NCBI GenBank assembly: GCA_009844425.1 | Contig: VYBN01000017.1 | Location: 173,201 to 237,200 of the forward strand | Origin: Gammaproteobacteria bacterium | GTDB taxonomy: Bacteria > Pseudomonadota > Gammaproteobacteria > Steroidobacterales > Foliamicaceae | Direction of reading: 5' to 3' | Length of the DNA: 64,000 nucleotides | Shown: in pieces, positions 1-7,786 of the stretch | Layout: each line of letters starts with the position of its first letter | Position numbering within the stretch: position 1 is the stretch's first letter | Notes under the pieces: model-generated | The model's database searches: none | Told to the model about the DNA's origin: nothing | What the model saw: the letters and a program-made list of their open reading frames with translations, nothing else | Made by a program: the position numbers and the translations under genes

Positions 1-835
1 AAACAGCGCGCCAGCCCGCCTGAGCCGGCGGGAGCTGCTGGCCGGCGCCGGAGGGCTGGCGGTCCTGGGCGCGCCCTTCAGCGCCCTGGCGGCGGATGAT
101 TCGGCGCCTGAAATCAACCTGGCGACGCCGCGAGACAACCTCCTGGCCCTGGTGCGCATCCAGGCGAGCCTGCGCGAGGAAGACGTGCCCTGGTGGTACA
201 GCGGCATCATCTACGGTGCGGAAGACGGCCAGGCGCCGCGTCTCCTGTTCGCGTTCGAAGGTATGGAGATGTACTGGATGCGCCACCTGGGGGAAGACGA
301 GTTCGAACTGATCGGTCACACCGTGTCGTTTCTCAAGGACGGCCAAACCGGGGAATGGCTGCGCGAATGGCGGAATCCCTACACCGGCGAACTGCTGGAA
401 GTGCCGGCGGCAACGCAGGGCGGGGGCGCCGGGCGTGGCTTCAACTACTCCGTCAGGGGCATACGCCCGACGCTGTTCGTGGACCAGATGCCGGAACGGC
501 CGCCCGCCTACCGGATACTGTCGGGCGGAGGACGGATCTGGCTCACGAAGGAAACCGAGTACCCGCCCGGCATGGCCCAACCCCGCCTTCAGAGGCAGAC
601 CATGAACTGCTCACTGGAGGAATTCACCGATCCCGCCAGGGAACGCCTGAACACCCAATTCGCCTCCACCGTGTTCATGCCCTGGCGCAACTGGATGAAC
701 ATGGGCGACCGGCCCGGCCACCTGATCTGGCACGCGGCGGGGTTGAAGCTGGATTCGGTCGACTCGCTGCCCGCCACCTATCGCGAGCGCCTGCACGCCG
801 AACATCCCGACAAACTGACCGCCCGTCCCGTGTAG
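1..835 (+). CDS. DUF1838 family exported protein (5' end missing)
   Basis: The reading frame is open from the left edge (frame starting at base 2), so the true start lies outside the window. The visible N-terminus carries a twin-arginine-type signal (SRRELL followed by a Gly/Ala/Leu-rich stretch ending in ALA), so the protein is probably exported folded through Tat. The mature part has the Trp/Tyr-rich DUF1838 pattern (WWYSG, the region around EGMEMYWMR). The family has no established biochemical role. It ends 24 bases before the convergent gene at 860-1690, which belongs to the same family. The Met at 152 is internal and is not the start. The family call rests on recalled pattern, not on a search. 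Confidence 0.7.
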   Translation, partial: NSAPARLSRRELLAGAGGLAVLGAPFSALAADDSAPEINLATPRDNLLALVRIQASLREEDVPWWYSGIIYGAEDGQAPRLLFAFEGMEMYWMRHLGEDEFELIGHTVSFLKDGQTGEWLREWRNPYTGELLEVPAATQGGGAGRGFNYSVRGIRPTLFVDQMPERPPAYRILSGGGRIWLTKETEYPPGMAQPRLQRQTMNCSLEEFTDPARERLNTQFASTVFMPWRNWMNMGDRPGHLIWHAAGLKLDSVDSLPATYRERLHAEHPDKLTARPV

Positions 836-859
836 ACGGTCCGCAGACGAAAGTTCGGC

Positions 860-1690
860 CTACTCCGGCCAGCCTTCGCCGGCGGCGCCCGCCTGCAGGG
901 CGCGGACCTCGTCCAGGTCCGCGGGTGGCCGCAGCCACATGGCCGCCTCCTCCCGGGCCCACTCAAGCAATGCCGGCGGGAACTCGTCCTGGCTCTCGAC
1001 CCGCCATGACAACATGTGGTAGATCGCATTCCCTTCTCCGGCGAACGGCGGCAGCGCGCCGTAGCGCTGCCAGCTCAATTGGTGGGTTTCGTCCGCCATG
1101 TCATTCGAGTGAATAAAGAAGTCATAGTTTTCCCACGCCTGGTAGCGATCGCCGCCGGGAACCGGGAAATCCAGGAAGACCGAAGCGGTAATCGCGGTTG
1201 TGCTCCGGCCCAGCTTGCGCACCTGCATGCCGTTTCGGGACTTGATTCTCTGGACGCTTTCGCCGACCCCCTGCTCGACGTCCCCGTAGATGCGACCGTC
1301 CCGCATGCGGTAGCGGATGAGCTGGTAGGGATAGGCGATCGGCTGCACCGGCCGGCCCTTGTACTCGGTGAGGATTTCCCCGCTGACCGGATCGGTATAC
1401 GTGTACGTTTTTCGAGTCAGGTGAATGACGGCGCCGTCCGGATCGTCCGGCCAGATTACGGTGGAGCTGTCGAAACCGATCATTCCCAACAGCTTCTCGC
1501 CGGAGGGATAGTCATAAACGCCGCCCTCCGAAACCCAGTGGACCGGGGCGCCGGTGCCCGCCCTCGCGTCGACCCAGGTCCGCAGCACCTCCGGCGCCGC
1601 AGCGCGGGATACCGGTGGTTCGCCGGCGGCGCCACCCGGCGCATGAACAGCCGCGCAGGTAGCAAGAAGGAGTACAGGAATTGTTCGCAT
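860..1690 (-). CDS. DUF1838 family secreted protein
   Basis: 276 residues with a Sec-type signal peptide (MRTIPVLLLATCAAVHA, then a Gly/Ala-rich cleavage zone). The ATG at 1690 is preceded by a GGGGGAC ribosome-binding site. The central part has the DUF1838 layout: a carbohydrate/lipocalin-like beta-rich region with RKTYTYTDPVSGEILTEY and a C-terminal SWRVES segment. It lies tail to tail with another DUF1838 gene, and the two differ in signal type (Sec here, Tat there). Function is unknown. Other members I recall sit near catabolic genes, but nothing here fixes a substrate. Confidence 0.7.
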   Translation of the reverse strand: MRTIPVLLLATCAAVHAPGGAAGEPPVSRAAAPEVLRTWVDARAGTGAPVHWVSEGGVYDYPSGEKLLGMIGFDSSTVIWPDDPDGAVIHLTRKTYTYTDPVSGEILTEYKGRPVQPIAYPYQLIRYRMRDGRIYGDVEQGVGESVQRIKSRNGMQVRKLGRSTTAITASVFLDFPVPGGDRYQAWENYDFFIHSNDMADETHQLSWQRYGALPPFAGEGNAIYHMLSWRVESQDEFPPALLEWAREEAAMWLRPPADLDEVRALQAGAAGEGWPE

Positions 1691-1835
1691 GGTTGTCCCC
1701 CGATGGAAATGTGCGGTGTATGTCCGGCGTCAAGCATAAGCCAGAATCACCGCGATTCCGAGCAGTTGGGCCGGCGGGATTTTTGCGGGCGCGGGTAGAA
1801 TAGCGCTTCGGTTAGCGTGTTCTCGCGGAGACCCC

Positions 1836-3596
1836 ATGTCGGAGTACCGGCCCCCAGTCGATGAAATGCTCTTTATCCTGGACTCGATTGCCGGGATCGA
1901 TAATGTCGCCCGGCTTCCGGGCTGCGAAGAAGTAACGACGGACCTGGCGCGCGCCGTGATGGATGAGGCCGGCGAACTGGCGGCCAACGTGCTGGCGCCG
2001 CTGAACGCCGCCGGAGATCAGGCCGGGAGCGCCGTGCTGAACGGCAAGGTCCAGGTCCCGGACAGCTTCCGCGAGGCCTACCAGGCCTTCGTCGAAGGCG
2101 GCTGGGGAGGGATCTCGGCGCCGGAGGCATACGGCGGTCAGGATTTGCCGCAGCTCATTTCCATGCCGGTCCAGGAGATGTGGCAATCGGCCAACCTGGC
2201 CTGGTCGCTCTGTCCCCTGTTGAGCCAGGGCGCGCTGCATGCCCTGGAGCTGCACGCCAGCGAGGACCTCAGGCAGCAATTCCTGCCGCGACTGGTGAGC
2301 GGCGAGTGGACCGGCACCATGAACCTCACCGAGCCGCAGGCGGGCTCCGATCTGGGACTGGTGCGCTGCCAGGCCAAACGCGAAAACGGGCACTACCTGA
2401 TCAACGGCCAGAAAATCTTCATTACCTTCGGCGACCATGACATGGCCGGCAACATCCTGCACCTGGTGCTGGCGCGACTTCCCGATGCGCCGCAGGGCAC
2501 TCGAGGGCTTTCGCTGTTTTTGGTCCCCAAGGTAATCCCGGACGGGAACGGCGAGCCCGACCGGCCCAACAACGTGCGTGCCGTCTCGGTGGAGCACAAG
2601 CTGGGGCTGCACGCCAGCCCGACCTGCGTCATGAGCTACGAGGACGCCGTGGGCTACCTGGTCGGCCAGGAGAACCAGGGTCTTCCGCACATGTTCGCGA
2701 TGATGAACGACGCCCGGGTGTCGGTCGGACTGCAGGGGGTGGCGATCGCGGAGCGGGCCTATCAGCAGGCCCTGGAGTACGCGCGCAACCGCATGCAGGG
2801 CAAGGCGCCGGGAAGCGCCGGCACCGTCTCCATTCTGCGCCACCCGGACGTGCGGCGCATGCTGATGGAAATGAAATCGCAGATCTTCGCGATGCGCTCG
2901 CTGTGTTACATGGCCGCCCTGCATACCGACCATGCGCGCCGCCACCCGGACGAGGACAGGCGAGCCTGGCACCAGCGCCGGCTGGACCTGCTTACCCCGA
3001 TCGTCAAGGGCTGGATATGCGAAGTGGCGATCGAGTTGACGTCGATCGGCATACAGGTGCATGGCGGCATGGGCTACGTGGAGGAGACGGGCGCGGCGCA
3101 GCACTATCGCGACGCCCGGATCATCACGATCTACGAGGGCACTTCCGGAATCCAGGCCGGAGACCTGGTCGGCCGCAAGATCATCCGCGACAAGGGCAGG
3201 GCCCTGGGCGAACTGCTCGACGAAATCGGGGGTACCCTGGCGAGCGCCGAAGCCCTGCCGTCCGAAGACCGCATCGTCGCGAAGGCGCTCCGCGACGGAC
3301 TGGACGAGGCGGCATCGACCCTGGAGTGGTTCCGCAGGGAACTGGGCGGCGACGACGACCTGCCCGGATCGGTAGCTTTCAACCTGATGATGATGCTCGG
3401 CTATCTCTGCGGAGGCTGGCTGCACACCCGTTCAGCGGTGGCGGCGGCTGAAGCATCGGACCGGCAGGATATGCAGGCCCGGCGCGTGTGTGCGCGTTTT
3501 TTTGCCGAGCACCTGATGCCGCAGGTAGCCGCCCGCGCCCGGCGCGTTCGGGCCGGCGCGGCCAACACGATGGCATTAGGTGAGGAACAGTTCTGA
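1836..3596 (+). CDS. Acyl-CoA dehydrogenase, DmdC-like long form
   Basis: A 586-residue FAD-dependent acyl-CoA dehydrogenase of the long subfamily that includes 3-methylmercaptopropionyl-CoA dehydrogenase (DmdC). It has the flavin/substrate signature MNLTEPQAGSDLG, the second-domain motif KIFITFGDHD, the dimer-interface signature QVHGGMGYVEETGAAQHYRD, and IYEGTSGIQAGDLVGRK, followed by the extra C-terminal helical domain that separates this group from the ~380-residue enzymes. It would oxidise an acyl-CoA to the 2-enoyl-CoA and pass electrons to ETF; etfBA lie elsewhere in the window at 48226. The stop is one base from the next start, so the two genes are an operon. Whether the substrate is a sulfur acyl-CoA or an ordinary fatty acyl-CoA cannot be told. 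Confidence 0.88.
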   Translation: MSEYRPPVDEMLFILDSIAGIDNVARLPGCEEVTTDLARAVMDEAGELAANVLAPLNAAGDQAGSAVLNGKVQVPDSFREAYQAFVEGGWGGISAPEAYGGQDLPQLISMPVQEMWQSANLAWSLCPLLSQGALHALELHASEDLRQQFLPRLVSGEWTGTMNLTEPQAGSDLGLVRCQAKRENGHYLINGQKIFITFGDHDMAGNILHLVLARLPDAPQGTRGLSLFLVPKVIPDGNGEPDRPNNVRAVSVEHKLGLHASPTCVMSYEDAVGYLVGQENQGLPHMFAMMNDARVSVGLQGVAIAERAYQQALEYARNRMQGKAPGSAGTVSILRHPDVRRMLMEMKSQIFAMRSLCYMAALHTDHARRHPDEDRRAWHQRRLDLLTPIVKGWICEVAIELTSIGIQVHGGMGYVEETGAAQHYRDARIITIYEGTSGIQAGDLVGRKIIRDKGRALGELLDEIGGTLASAEALPSEDRIVAKALRDGLDEAASTLEWFRRELGGDDDLPGSVAFNLMMMLGYLCGGWLHTRSAVAAAEASDRQDMQARRVCARFFAEHLMPQVAARARRVRAGAANTMALGEEQF

Positions 3597-3597
3597 A

Positions 3598-4749
3598 ATG
3601 CGTTTCTCCACCAAACAGATCCACGCTGGAACGGAACCGGACCCCGTGACCGGATCGGTGCTGCCGCCGATCTACCAGTCCACCACCTTCGCCCAGCCGT
3701 CCGTCGACGAGTACCTTTCGAAGGGGTACTCGTACTCCCGCAGCGGGAACCCCACGGTGAGGGCCCTGGAACAGCGCCTTGCCGGGCTGGAAAACGGCGA
3801 GGACTGCACCTGCTATTCCACCGGCATGGCGGCCGTAAGCGCGGTGCTGCACGCCTTTCTGAACGCCGGGGACCACGCCCTGGTATCGCAGGTCGCCTAT
3901 GGCGGGACCTACCGGGTGTGCACCCAGGTGTTCGCGCGTTTCGGAGCCCGCTTCACCTTCGTGGATACCTCGGACCCCGCCGCCGTGGAAGCGGCGATCA
4001 GGCCCGAGACACGGCTGCTGCTCACCGAAACGCCGGCCAATCCGACGCTCGCGCTCAGCGACATCGCGGCCCTGTCGGAAATCGCCCGGGCCAACGACCT
4101 GATTCACGTCGTCGACAACACGTTTCTTACGCCGTATTACCAGCAGCCGCTTGCGCTGGGCGCGCACGTTTCCCTGCACAGCACCACCAAGTACCTCGAC
4201 GGCCACAACGCCACGGTGGGGGGCGCCAACGTGGCGGCCACCTTCGAGCTGGACGAAAAACTGCGTTTCGTGCAGAACGCCACCGGCAGCATCATGTCGC
4301 CGATGGTCGCCTGGCTGACCCTGCAGGGCGTCAAGACGCTTTCCGTGCGCATGGACAGGCAATCGGCCAGCGCGATGGCCATCGCGCAATACCTGAGCGA
4401 CCATCCGGCGGTGGGCGAAGTCTGCTATCCGGGCCTTGCGTCCTTCGCCCAGCACGGACTGGCAGGTCGCCAGGCCAGCGGTTTCGGCGCCATGCTCTGG
4501 TGCGAGCTGAAAGGCGGCCTCGAAGCCGGAAAAGCGTTGATGGACAACGTGCAACTGTGGACGCTGGCGGAGAACCTGGGCGCGGTCGAATCGCTGATTA
4601 CGCATCCCGTCACGATGACGCATGCCGACGTGGAGCCCGAAGAGCGGCAGCGGGTGGGCCTGCGCGACGGCCTGGTTCGCTTCTCCGTGGGCCTGGAAGA
4701 TCCTGAAGACCTGATCGAGGCTCTGGACGCCGCCCTCTCGCGCCTGTGA
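3598..4749 (+). CDS. PLP-dependent Cys/Met metabolism enzyme (cystathionine gamma-synthase/lyase family)
   Basis: 383 residues, fold type I PLP enzyme. Visible landmarks: YSRSGNPT (44-53 region), CYSTGMAA for phosphate binding, VDNTFLTPY with the ring-stacking Asp, and SLHSTTKY with Lys198 as Schiff-base lysine. The C-terminal half has the RFSVGLEDPEDLIEAL ending. Members make or cleave cystathionine or eliminate the thiol from methionine; the exact reaction cannot be assigned. A GTG 18 bases upstream is in frame, but the ATG at 3598 is preferred because GAGG at 3581-3585 then fits as ribosome-binding site. It is coupled to the acyl-CoA dehydrogenase. Its last two sense codons and stop lie inside the left arm of a long hairpin. 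Confidence 0.85.
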   Translation: MRFSTKQIHAGTEPDPVTGSVLPPIYQSTTFAQPSVDEYLSKGYSYSRSGNPTVRALEQRLAGLENGEDCTCYSTGMAAVSAVLHAFLNAGDHALVSQVAYGGTYRVCTQVFARFGARFTFVDTSDPAAVEAAIRPETRLLLTETPANPTLALSDIAALSEIARANDLIHVVDNTFLTPYYQQPLALGAHVSLHSTTKYLDGHNATVGGANVAATFELDEKLRFVQNATGSIMSPMVAWLTLQGVKTLSVRMDRQSASAMAIAQYLSDHPAVGEVCYPGLASFAQHGLAGRQASGFGAMLWCELKGGLEAGKALMDNVQLWTLAENLGAVESLITHPVTMTHADVEPEERQRVGLRDGLVRFSVGLEDPEDLIEALDAALSRL

Positions 4750-4852
4750 TGCTGCCTCGCCCTGCCGGGAGTTTGTGAGCCAGGGATGGCGGAACAAAGC
4801 TCCATGGATGGATTCATGCGTCTCCCGGAAGGGCGAGGCAGCATCACAGGCG
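4741..4852. repeat. Long hairpin with conserved two-unit loop (copy A)
   Basis: Arms 4741-4771 and 4822-4852 are inverted copies matching at 30 of 31 positions. They enclose a 50-base loop (4772-4821) containing GAGCCAGGGATGGCGGA and a second, diverged unit ending in ATTCATGCGT. The left arm includes the last codons and TGA of the upstream PLP gene. The hairpin sits between two convergent genes and has no U tract. The loop is closely similar to that of the hairpin at 23920 although the arms are unrelated. Confidence 0.85.
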
Positions 4853-4891
4853 AACCGCGTAAGCTGCTCCGCGAAGGTAGGGGCGCCGCTG

Positions 4892-5734
4892 CTACTTTAG
4901 TTGGCAGATGTCGAGAACGTTCATGTCCGTGTAATCGAGATTCTCGCCGCCCATCGCCCAGATAAAGGAATAGTTGGAGGTTCCGCTGCCCATATGGATC
5001 GACCACGGTGGAGAAATAACCGCCTCTGAATCGCCCACAACGATATGGCGCATCGAGTCGGGCTCGCCCATGAAGTGGAACACCTTCTGATCGTCATCCA
5101 GTTCGAAGTAGAAGTAGATTTCGGATCGTCGATCGTGCAGGTGCGGCGGCATTGTGTTCCAGACACTGCCCGGATTGAGGATCGTCAGACCCAGCAGCAA
5201 CTGTGCCGAGCGGCAAGTCTCGGGCACGATGTACTTGTAGATCGTGCGCTCGTTTGACGTCTCCAGCGAGCCCAGTTCAAGTGGAACGGCCTCGTCGATG
5301 GAGATCTTGACCAGATCGAATCGCGCGTGTGCAGGCGTCGAGGCGAGATAGTAGCGCGCTGGATTGTCCATGCTGACGCACTCGAAAGAGACCTCCCGCG
5401 ATCCCATGGGAATATACAAACCATCGCGAGGTTTCATCTCGAACGATTTGCCGTCGACAGATATTGTTCCGCTGCCGCCGCCCACGTTGACCACACCCAA
5501 CTCGCGTCGATCGAGAAATGGCGCTCCCGCCACAGGCTCGGTCTGATCCGGCAATACGACGGTTTCCGATACCGGCGCGGCGCCGCCGATAATCATGCGT
5601 TCGTTGTGCGAATAGTTCAGGTTGATTTCGTCGGCAACGAACATGCCGGTAACGAGATACAGATCGCGCAGGGCTTCGTTACCGACTCCATCCATCATGT
5701 CCGGGTGCGTTGCCTGGTAGGTTCTTGAATACAC
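4892..5734 (-). CDS. kduI: 5-dehydro-4-deoxy-D-glucuronate isomerase
   Basis: 280 residues, matching the family's usual length. KduI isomerises 5-keto-4-deoxyuronate, released by polyuronate lyases, to 3-deoxy-D-glycero-2,5-hexodiulosonate in the cytoplasm. The cupin metal site is visible as His198, His200 and Glu205 ([15 protein letters not shown]) plus His247 ([11 protein letters not shown]), the same spacing as in E. coli KduI. It is the last gene of a leftward operon, 18 bases after the LacI-type regulator and downstream of a FAH-family hydratase and a TonB-dependent receptor. This gene anchors the whole cluster as a polyuronate (pectin, alginate or ulvan-like) degradation locus. Confidence 0.95.
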   Translation of the reverse strand: MYSRTYQATHPDMMDGVGNEALRDLYLVTGMFVADEINLNYSHNERMIIGGAAPVSETVVLPDQTEPVAGAPFLDRRELGVVNVGGGSGTISVDGKSFEMKPRDGLYIPMGSREVSFECVSMDNPARYYLASTPAHARFDLVKISIDEAVPLELGSLETSNERTIYKYIVPETCRSAQLLLGLTILNPGSVWNTMPPHLHDRRSEIYFYFELDDDQKVFHFMGEPDSMRHIVVGDSEAVISPPWSIHMGSGTSNYSFIWAMGGENLDYTDMNVLDICQLK

Positions 5735-5752
5735 TTCGTGACTCCTGGTTGA

Positions 5753-6844
5753 TTACGAACTTTCCAACTCTCGAGTCGACTCCCGGACAATCAGTTCGGG
5801 AACAGTCTGGTTCGGCCCCAGCGGAACATCTTCATCGCCGAATGCAAGAAGGCTTTGAGCCGCGAGCCGGCCGATCTTGCGTGCCGGAGTATGGACCGTC
5901 GTAAGACGGGGCCATATTCGGGTTGCCGTCTCAAAATCGTCGAAACCGACAATCGAAAGATCTTCCGGCGCCTTCAGGCCGGCAACGTGCAGGGCCTGCA
6001 ACACACCGGCAGCCATTTCGTCATTGGCCGCGAAAGCGGCCGTCGGCGGCGGATCCAGATCGAGCATGTCGGCGCCTCTGGCCAAACCCGACTCAAACGT
6101 ATAGTCGCCCTGCAATACATAGTCCATCGGCAGGCGAATGCCGAACTCCATCAGGCCGTCCTCGAAACCGGATCGACGCTCGTGTGCGGAGCGAAAACTC
6201 CGGCGACCGGCGACCAGGGCAATCCGGGAATGCCCCAGGCTGGCCAGATGCCGGGCGGCCTCACGCCCGCCTACCCGATCGTTCGTGACAATCATTCGTC
6301 GTTCCATATCCAGTGCAACGGAGGCGACGCGAATGTAGGCGCAACCGATTTCACGCAACGTTTCCGCGAGGCGCTCATCCTCGGATACGGAAGGCGTCAG
6401 TACGACGCCGTAGAGTTTCTGCATTTCGACGAACTTTCGCGCGTCCTCGATAAAAGTGTCGCTCTGGCGATTGCAGGGATGAACCACCAGCTCGAAATCA
6501 GTGCCCTTCAGGCCATCGAGAATACCGAGTTGCACATTGACGACGTATTGCGGCGTCGGATTGTCGTAGATCATTCCGACAAGATACGAACGCCGGAAAG
6601 CCAAACCGCGCGCTTGCGGGTCCGGCCTGTAGCCGATGTCACGTATGAGTTCCTTGATTCCGGCGCGCGTCGCATCGTTTACCTGCGGTGAATCATTAAC
6701 GACCCGGGATACCGTTTTTTTCGAGACGCCGGCCAGACGGGCCACATCACCCATTGTCGGCTTTCGGCCGTCGGGATTATTCTCGAACCAACTGCGGGCG
6801 GCCGCCTTGAAATCGGTGTCGGCTTTGCGGCTCTTTCTTCCCAC
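5753..6844 (-). CDS. LacI-family transcriptional regulator of the uronate locus
   Basis: 363 residues: an N-terminal extension of about 28 residues, then the LacI helix-turn-helix (TMGDVARLAGVSKKTVSRVVND) and hinge (IGYRPDPQARGLA), then a periplasmic-binding-protein-like effector domain (YLVGMIYDNP, AFAANDEMAAGVLQAL, DLSIVGFDDFE). The N-terminal extension before the helix-turn-helix is longer than usual for LacI proteins. It is encoded inside the operon it probably controls, between the hydratase and kduI. A likely operator is the palindrome ACACCGGTGT at 10779-10788. The inducer is probably a keto-deoxy-uronate, an inference from context. Confidence 0.9.
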   Translation of the reverse strand: MGRKSRKADTDFKAAARSWFENNPDGRKPTMGDVARLAGVSKKTVSRVVNDSPQVNDATRAGIKELIRDIGYRPDPQARGLAFRRSYLVGMIYDNPTPQYVVNVQLGILDGLKGTDFELVVHPCNRQSDTFIEDARKFVEMQKLYGVVLTPSVSEDERLAETLREIGCAYIRVASVALDMERRMIVTNDRVGGREAARHLASLGHSRIALVAGRRSFRSAHERRSGFEDGLMEFGIRLPMDYVLQGDYTFESGLARGADMLDLDPPPTAAFAANDEMAAGVLQALHVAGLKAPEDLSIVGFDDFETATRIWPRLTTVHTPARKIGRLAAQSLLAFGDEDVPLGPNQTVPELIVRESTRELESS

Positions 6845-6866
6845 GGAATTCCCCGAACCACACTGG

Positions 6867-7721
6867 TCAATTCGGCATGTTACCGCTGTGGCGTTTGGCC
6901 CTGAACTTTACGTCGAACCAGCCAGACGAGCCGAAATCCACGCGCGCCGCAGAGGACACCGACACGCCATGAATGCCGGTAACCGCACCGGTCGATATCA
7001 ACGTTCCTTCGGGAAGTTCAATACCGCGAGTCGCGGCAAGACCCAAAAGAAATCGCAAAGCGGCCAGCGGACCGCCCGGCACGGCGCTCGCCGTCGCATT
7101 ACCAACAACGGCGCCGTCGATCATGACTTTCGCCGTCAGTGAATCCAGGTCCCTGGAATTCCAGTTTGCAACCGCAGGGCCCAGGAGCAGTCCGGCGTTG
7201 TTGCCGAAGTCGGAGACAACACAGGTCGGACCCAGCTGGTTGATTGCAGCCATGGGACTGCTGGCAATCTCCACCCCGACGAACAGCGAAGACACGAAGT
7301 CGATCAGGTCCGCGTCGGAGTATTCCCTTGCCGACGGGTGTACGGCGCGGCCGAGCTCCAGGATGAATTCCGCCTCTACCGCCGCGAATCCACCCGCGTA
7401 AATCGGCATGGTCCTGGCGGAGCCAGGCTCTATGCGGACAATGGAAGACTTGAATATCGGGCCGGCCAGGCGCTCGTCGCCAACCCGTAACCGTTGATCG
7501 GCCGGGATCATCCCGATTTTCCAACCCGCGACCGTGTCCGCCCAACGCGCTATGGATGCTGCCTGAATTGCATACGCGCCATCCAATGAGTCGGGAAGGG
7601 CGCCCGGAAAATCCGGCAATGCCTGGGCAGCCGCTCGCGCGGCCACCAGGCGCCTGGAAATCGCGTCAAGCTCTCGCGGTATTGGGTCGATGTCCGCCCT
7701 AGTGTCCAACGGGAGACTCAT
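6867..7721 (-). CDS. FAH/MhpD-family 2-keto-4-pentenoate hydratase-like enzyme
   Basis: 284 residues with the hydratase/decarboxylase branch pattern of the fumarylacetoacetate hydrolase superfamily: AGWKIGMI near residue 65, VEAEFILELGR (metal-binding Glu pair) and PGGPLAALRFL. Family members act on unsaturated 2-keto acids. In a kduI operon it may process a keto-deoxy-sugar acid, but no specific reaction can be claimed. The annotated ATG directly abuts a perfect 14-bp hairpin (7722-7752), so the ribosome-binding region (GGGGCUUGCC) lies inside the stem. A TTG four codons downstream is a possible alternative start. Confidence 0.75.
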   Translation of the reverse strand: MSLPLDTRADIDPIPRELDAISRRLVAARAAAQALPDFPGALPDSLDGAYAIQAASIARWADTVAGWKIGMIPADQRLRVGDERLAGPIFKSSIVRIEPGSARTMPIYAGGFAAVEAEFILELGRAVHPSAREYSDADLIDFVSSLFVGVEIASSPMAAINQLGPTCVVSDFGNNAGLLLGPAVANWNSRDLDSLTAKVMIDGAVVGNATASAVPGGPLAALRFLLGLAATRGIELPEGTLISTGAVTGIHGVSVSSAARVDFGSSGWFDVKFRAKRHSGNMPN

Positions 7722-7752
7722 GGCAAGCCCCGGAAATGTTCCGGGGCTTGCC
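7722..7752 (-). promoter_or_regulatory. Perfect hairpin abutting the hydratase start codon
   Basis: Arms 7722-7735 and 7739-7752 are exact inverted copies of 14 bases around a 3-base loop; the left arm on the plus strand is GGCAAGCCCCGGAA. In the leftward transcript the stem lies between the TonB receptor and the hydratase, and its 3' base is adjacent to the hydratase ATG. No U tract follows, so it is more likely an mRNA-stabilising or translation-occluding element than a simple terminator. Confidence 0.8.
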
Positions 7753-7786
7753 TGCGAAGCAAGAAGTCATCGTCGATATCCTTTCT

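Noticed and set aside
1812..3425. Long antisense frame (537 codons) opposite the acyl-CoA dehydrogenase
   Set aside because: Composition is that of a GC-rich shadow frame (many His, Arg, Gln); the plus strand has a complete, recognisable enzyme.
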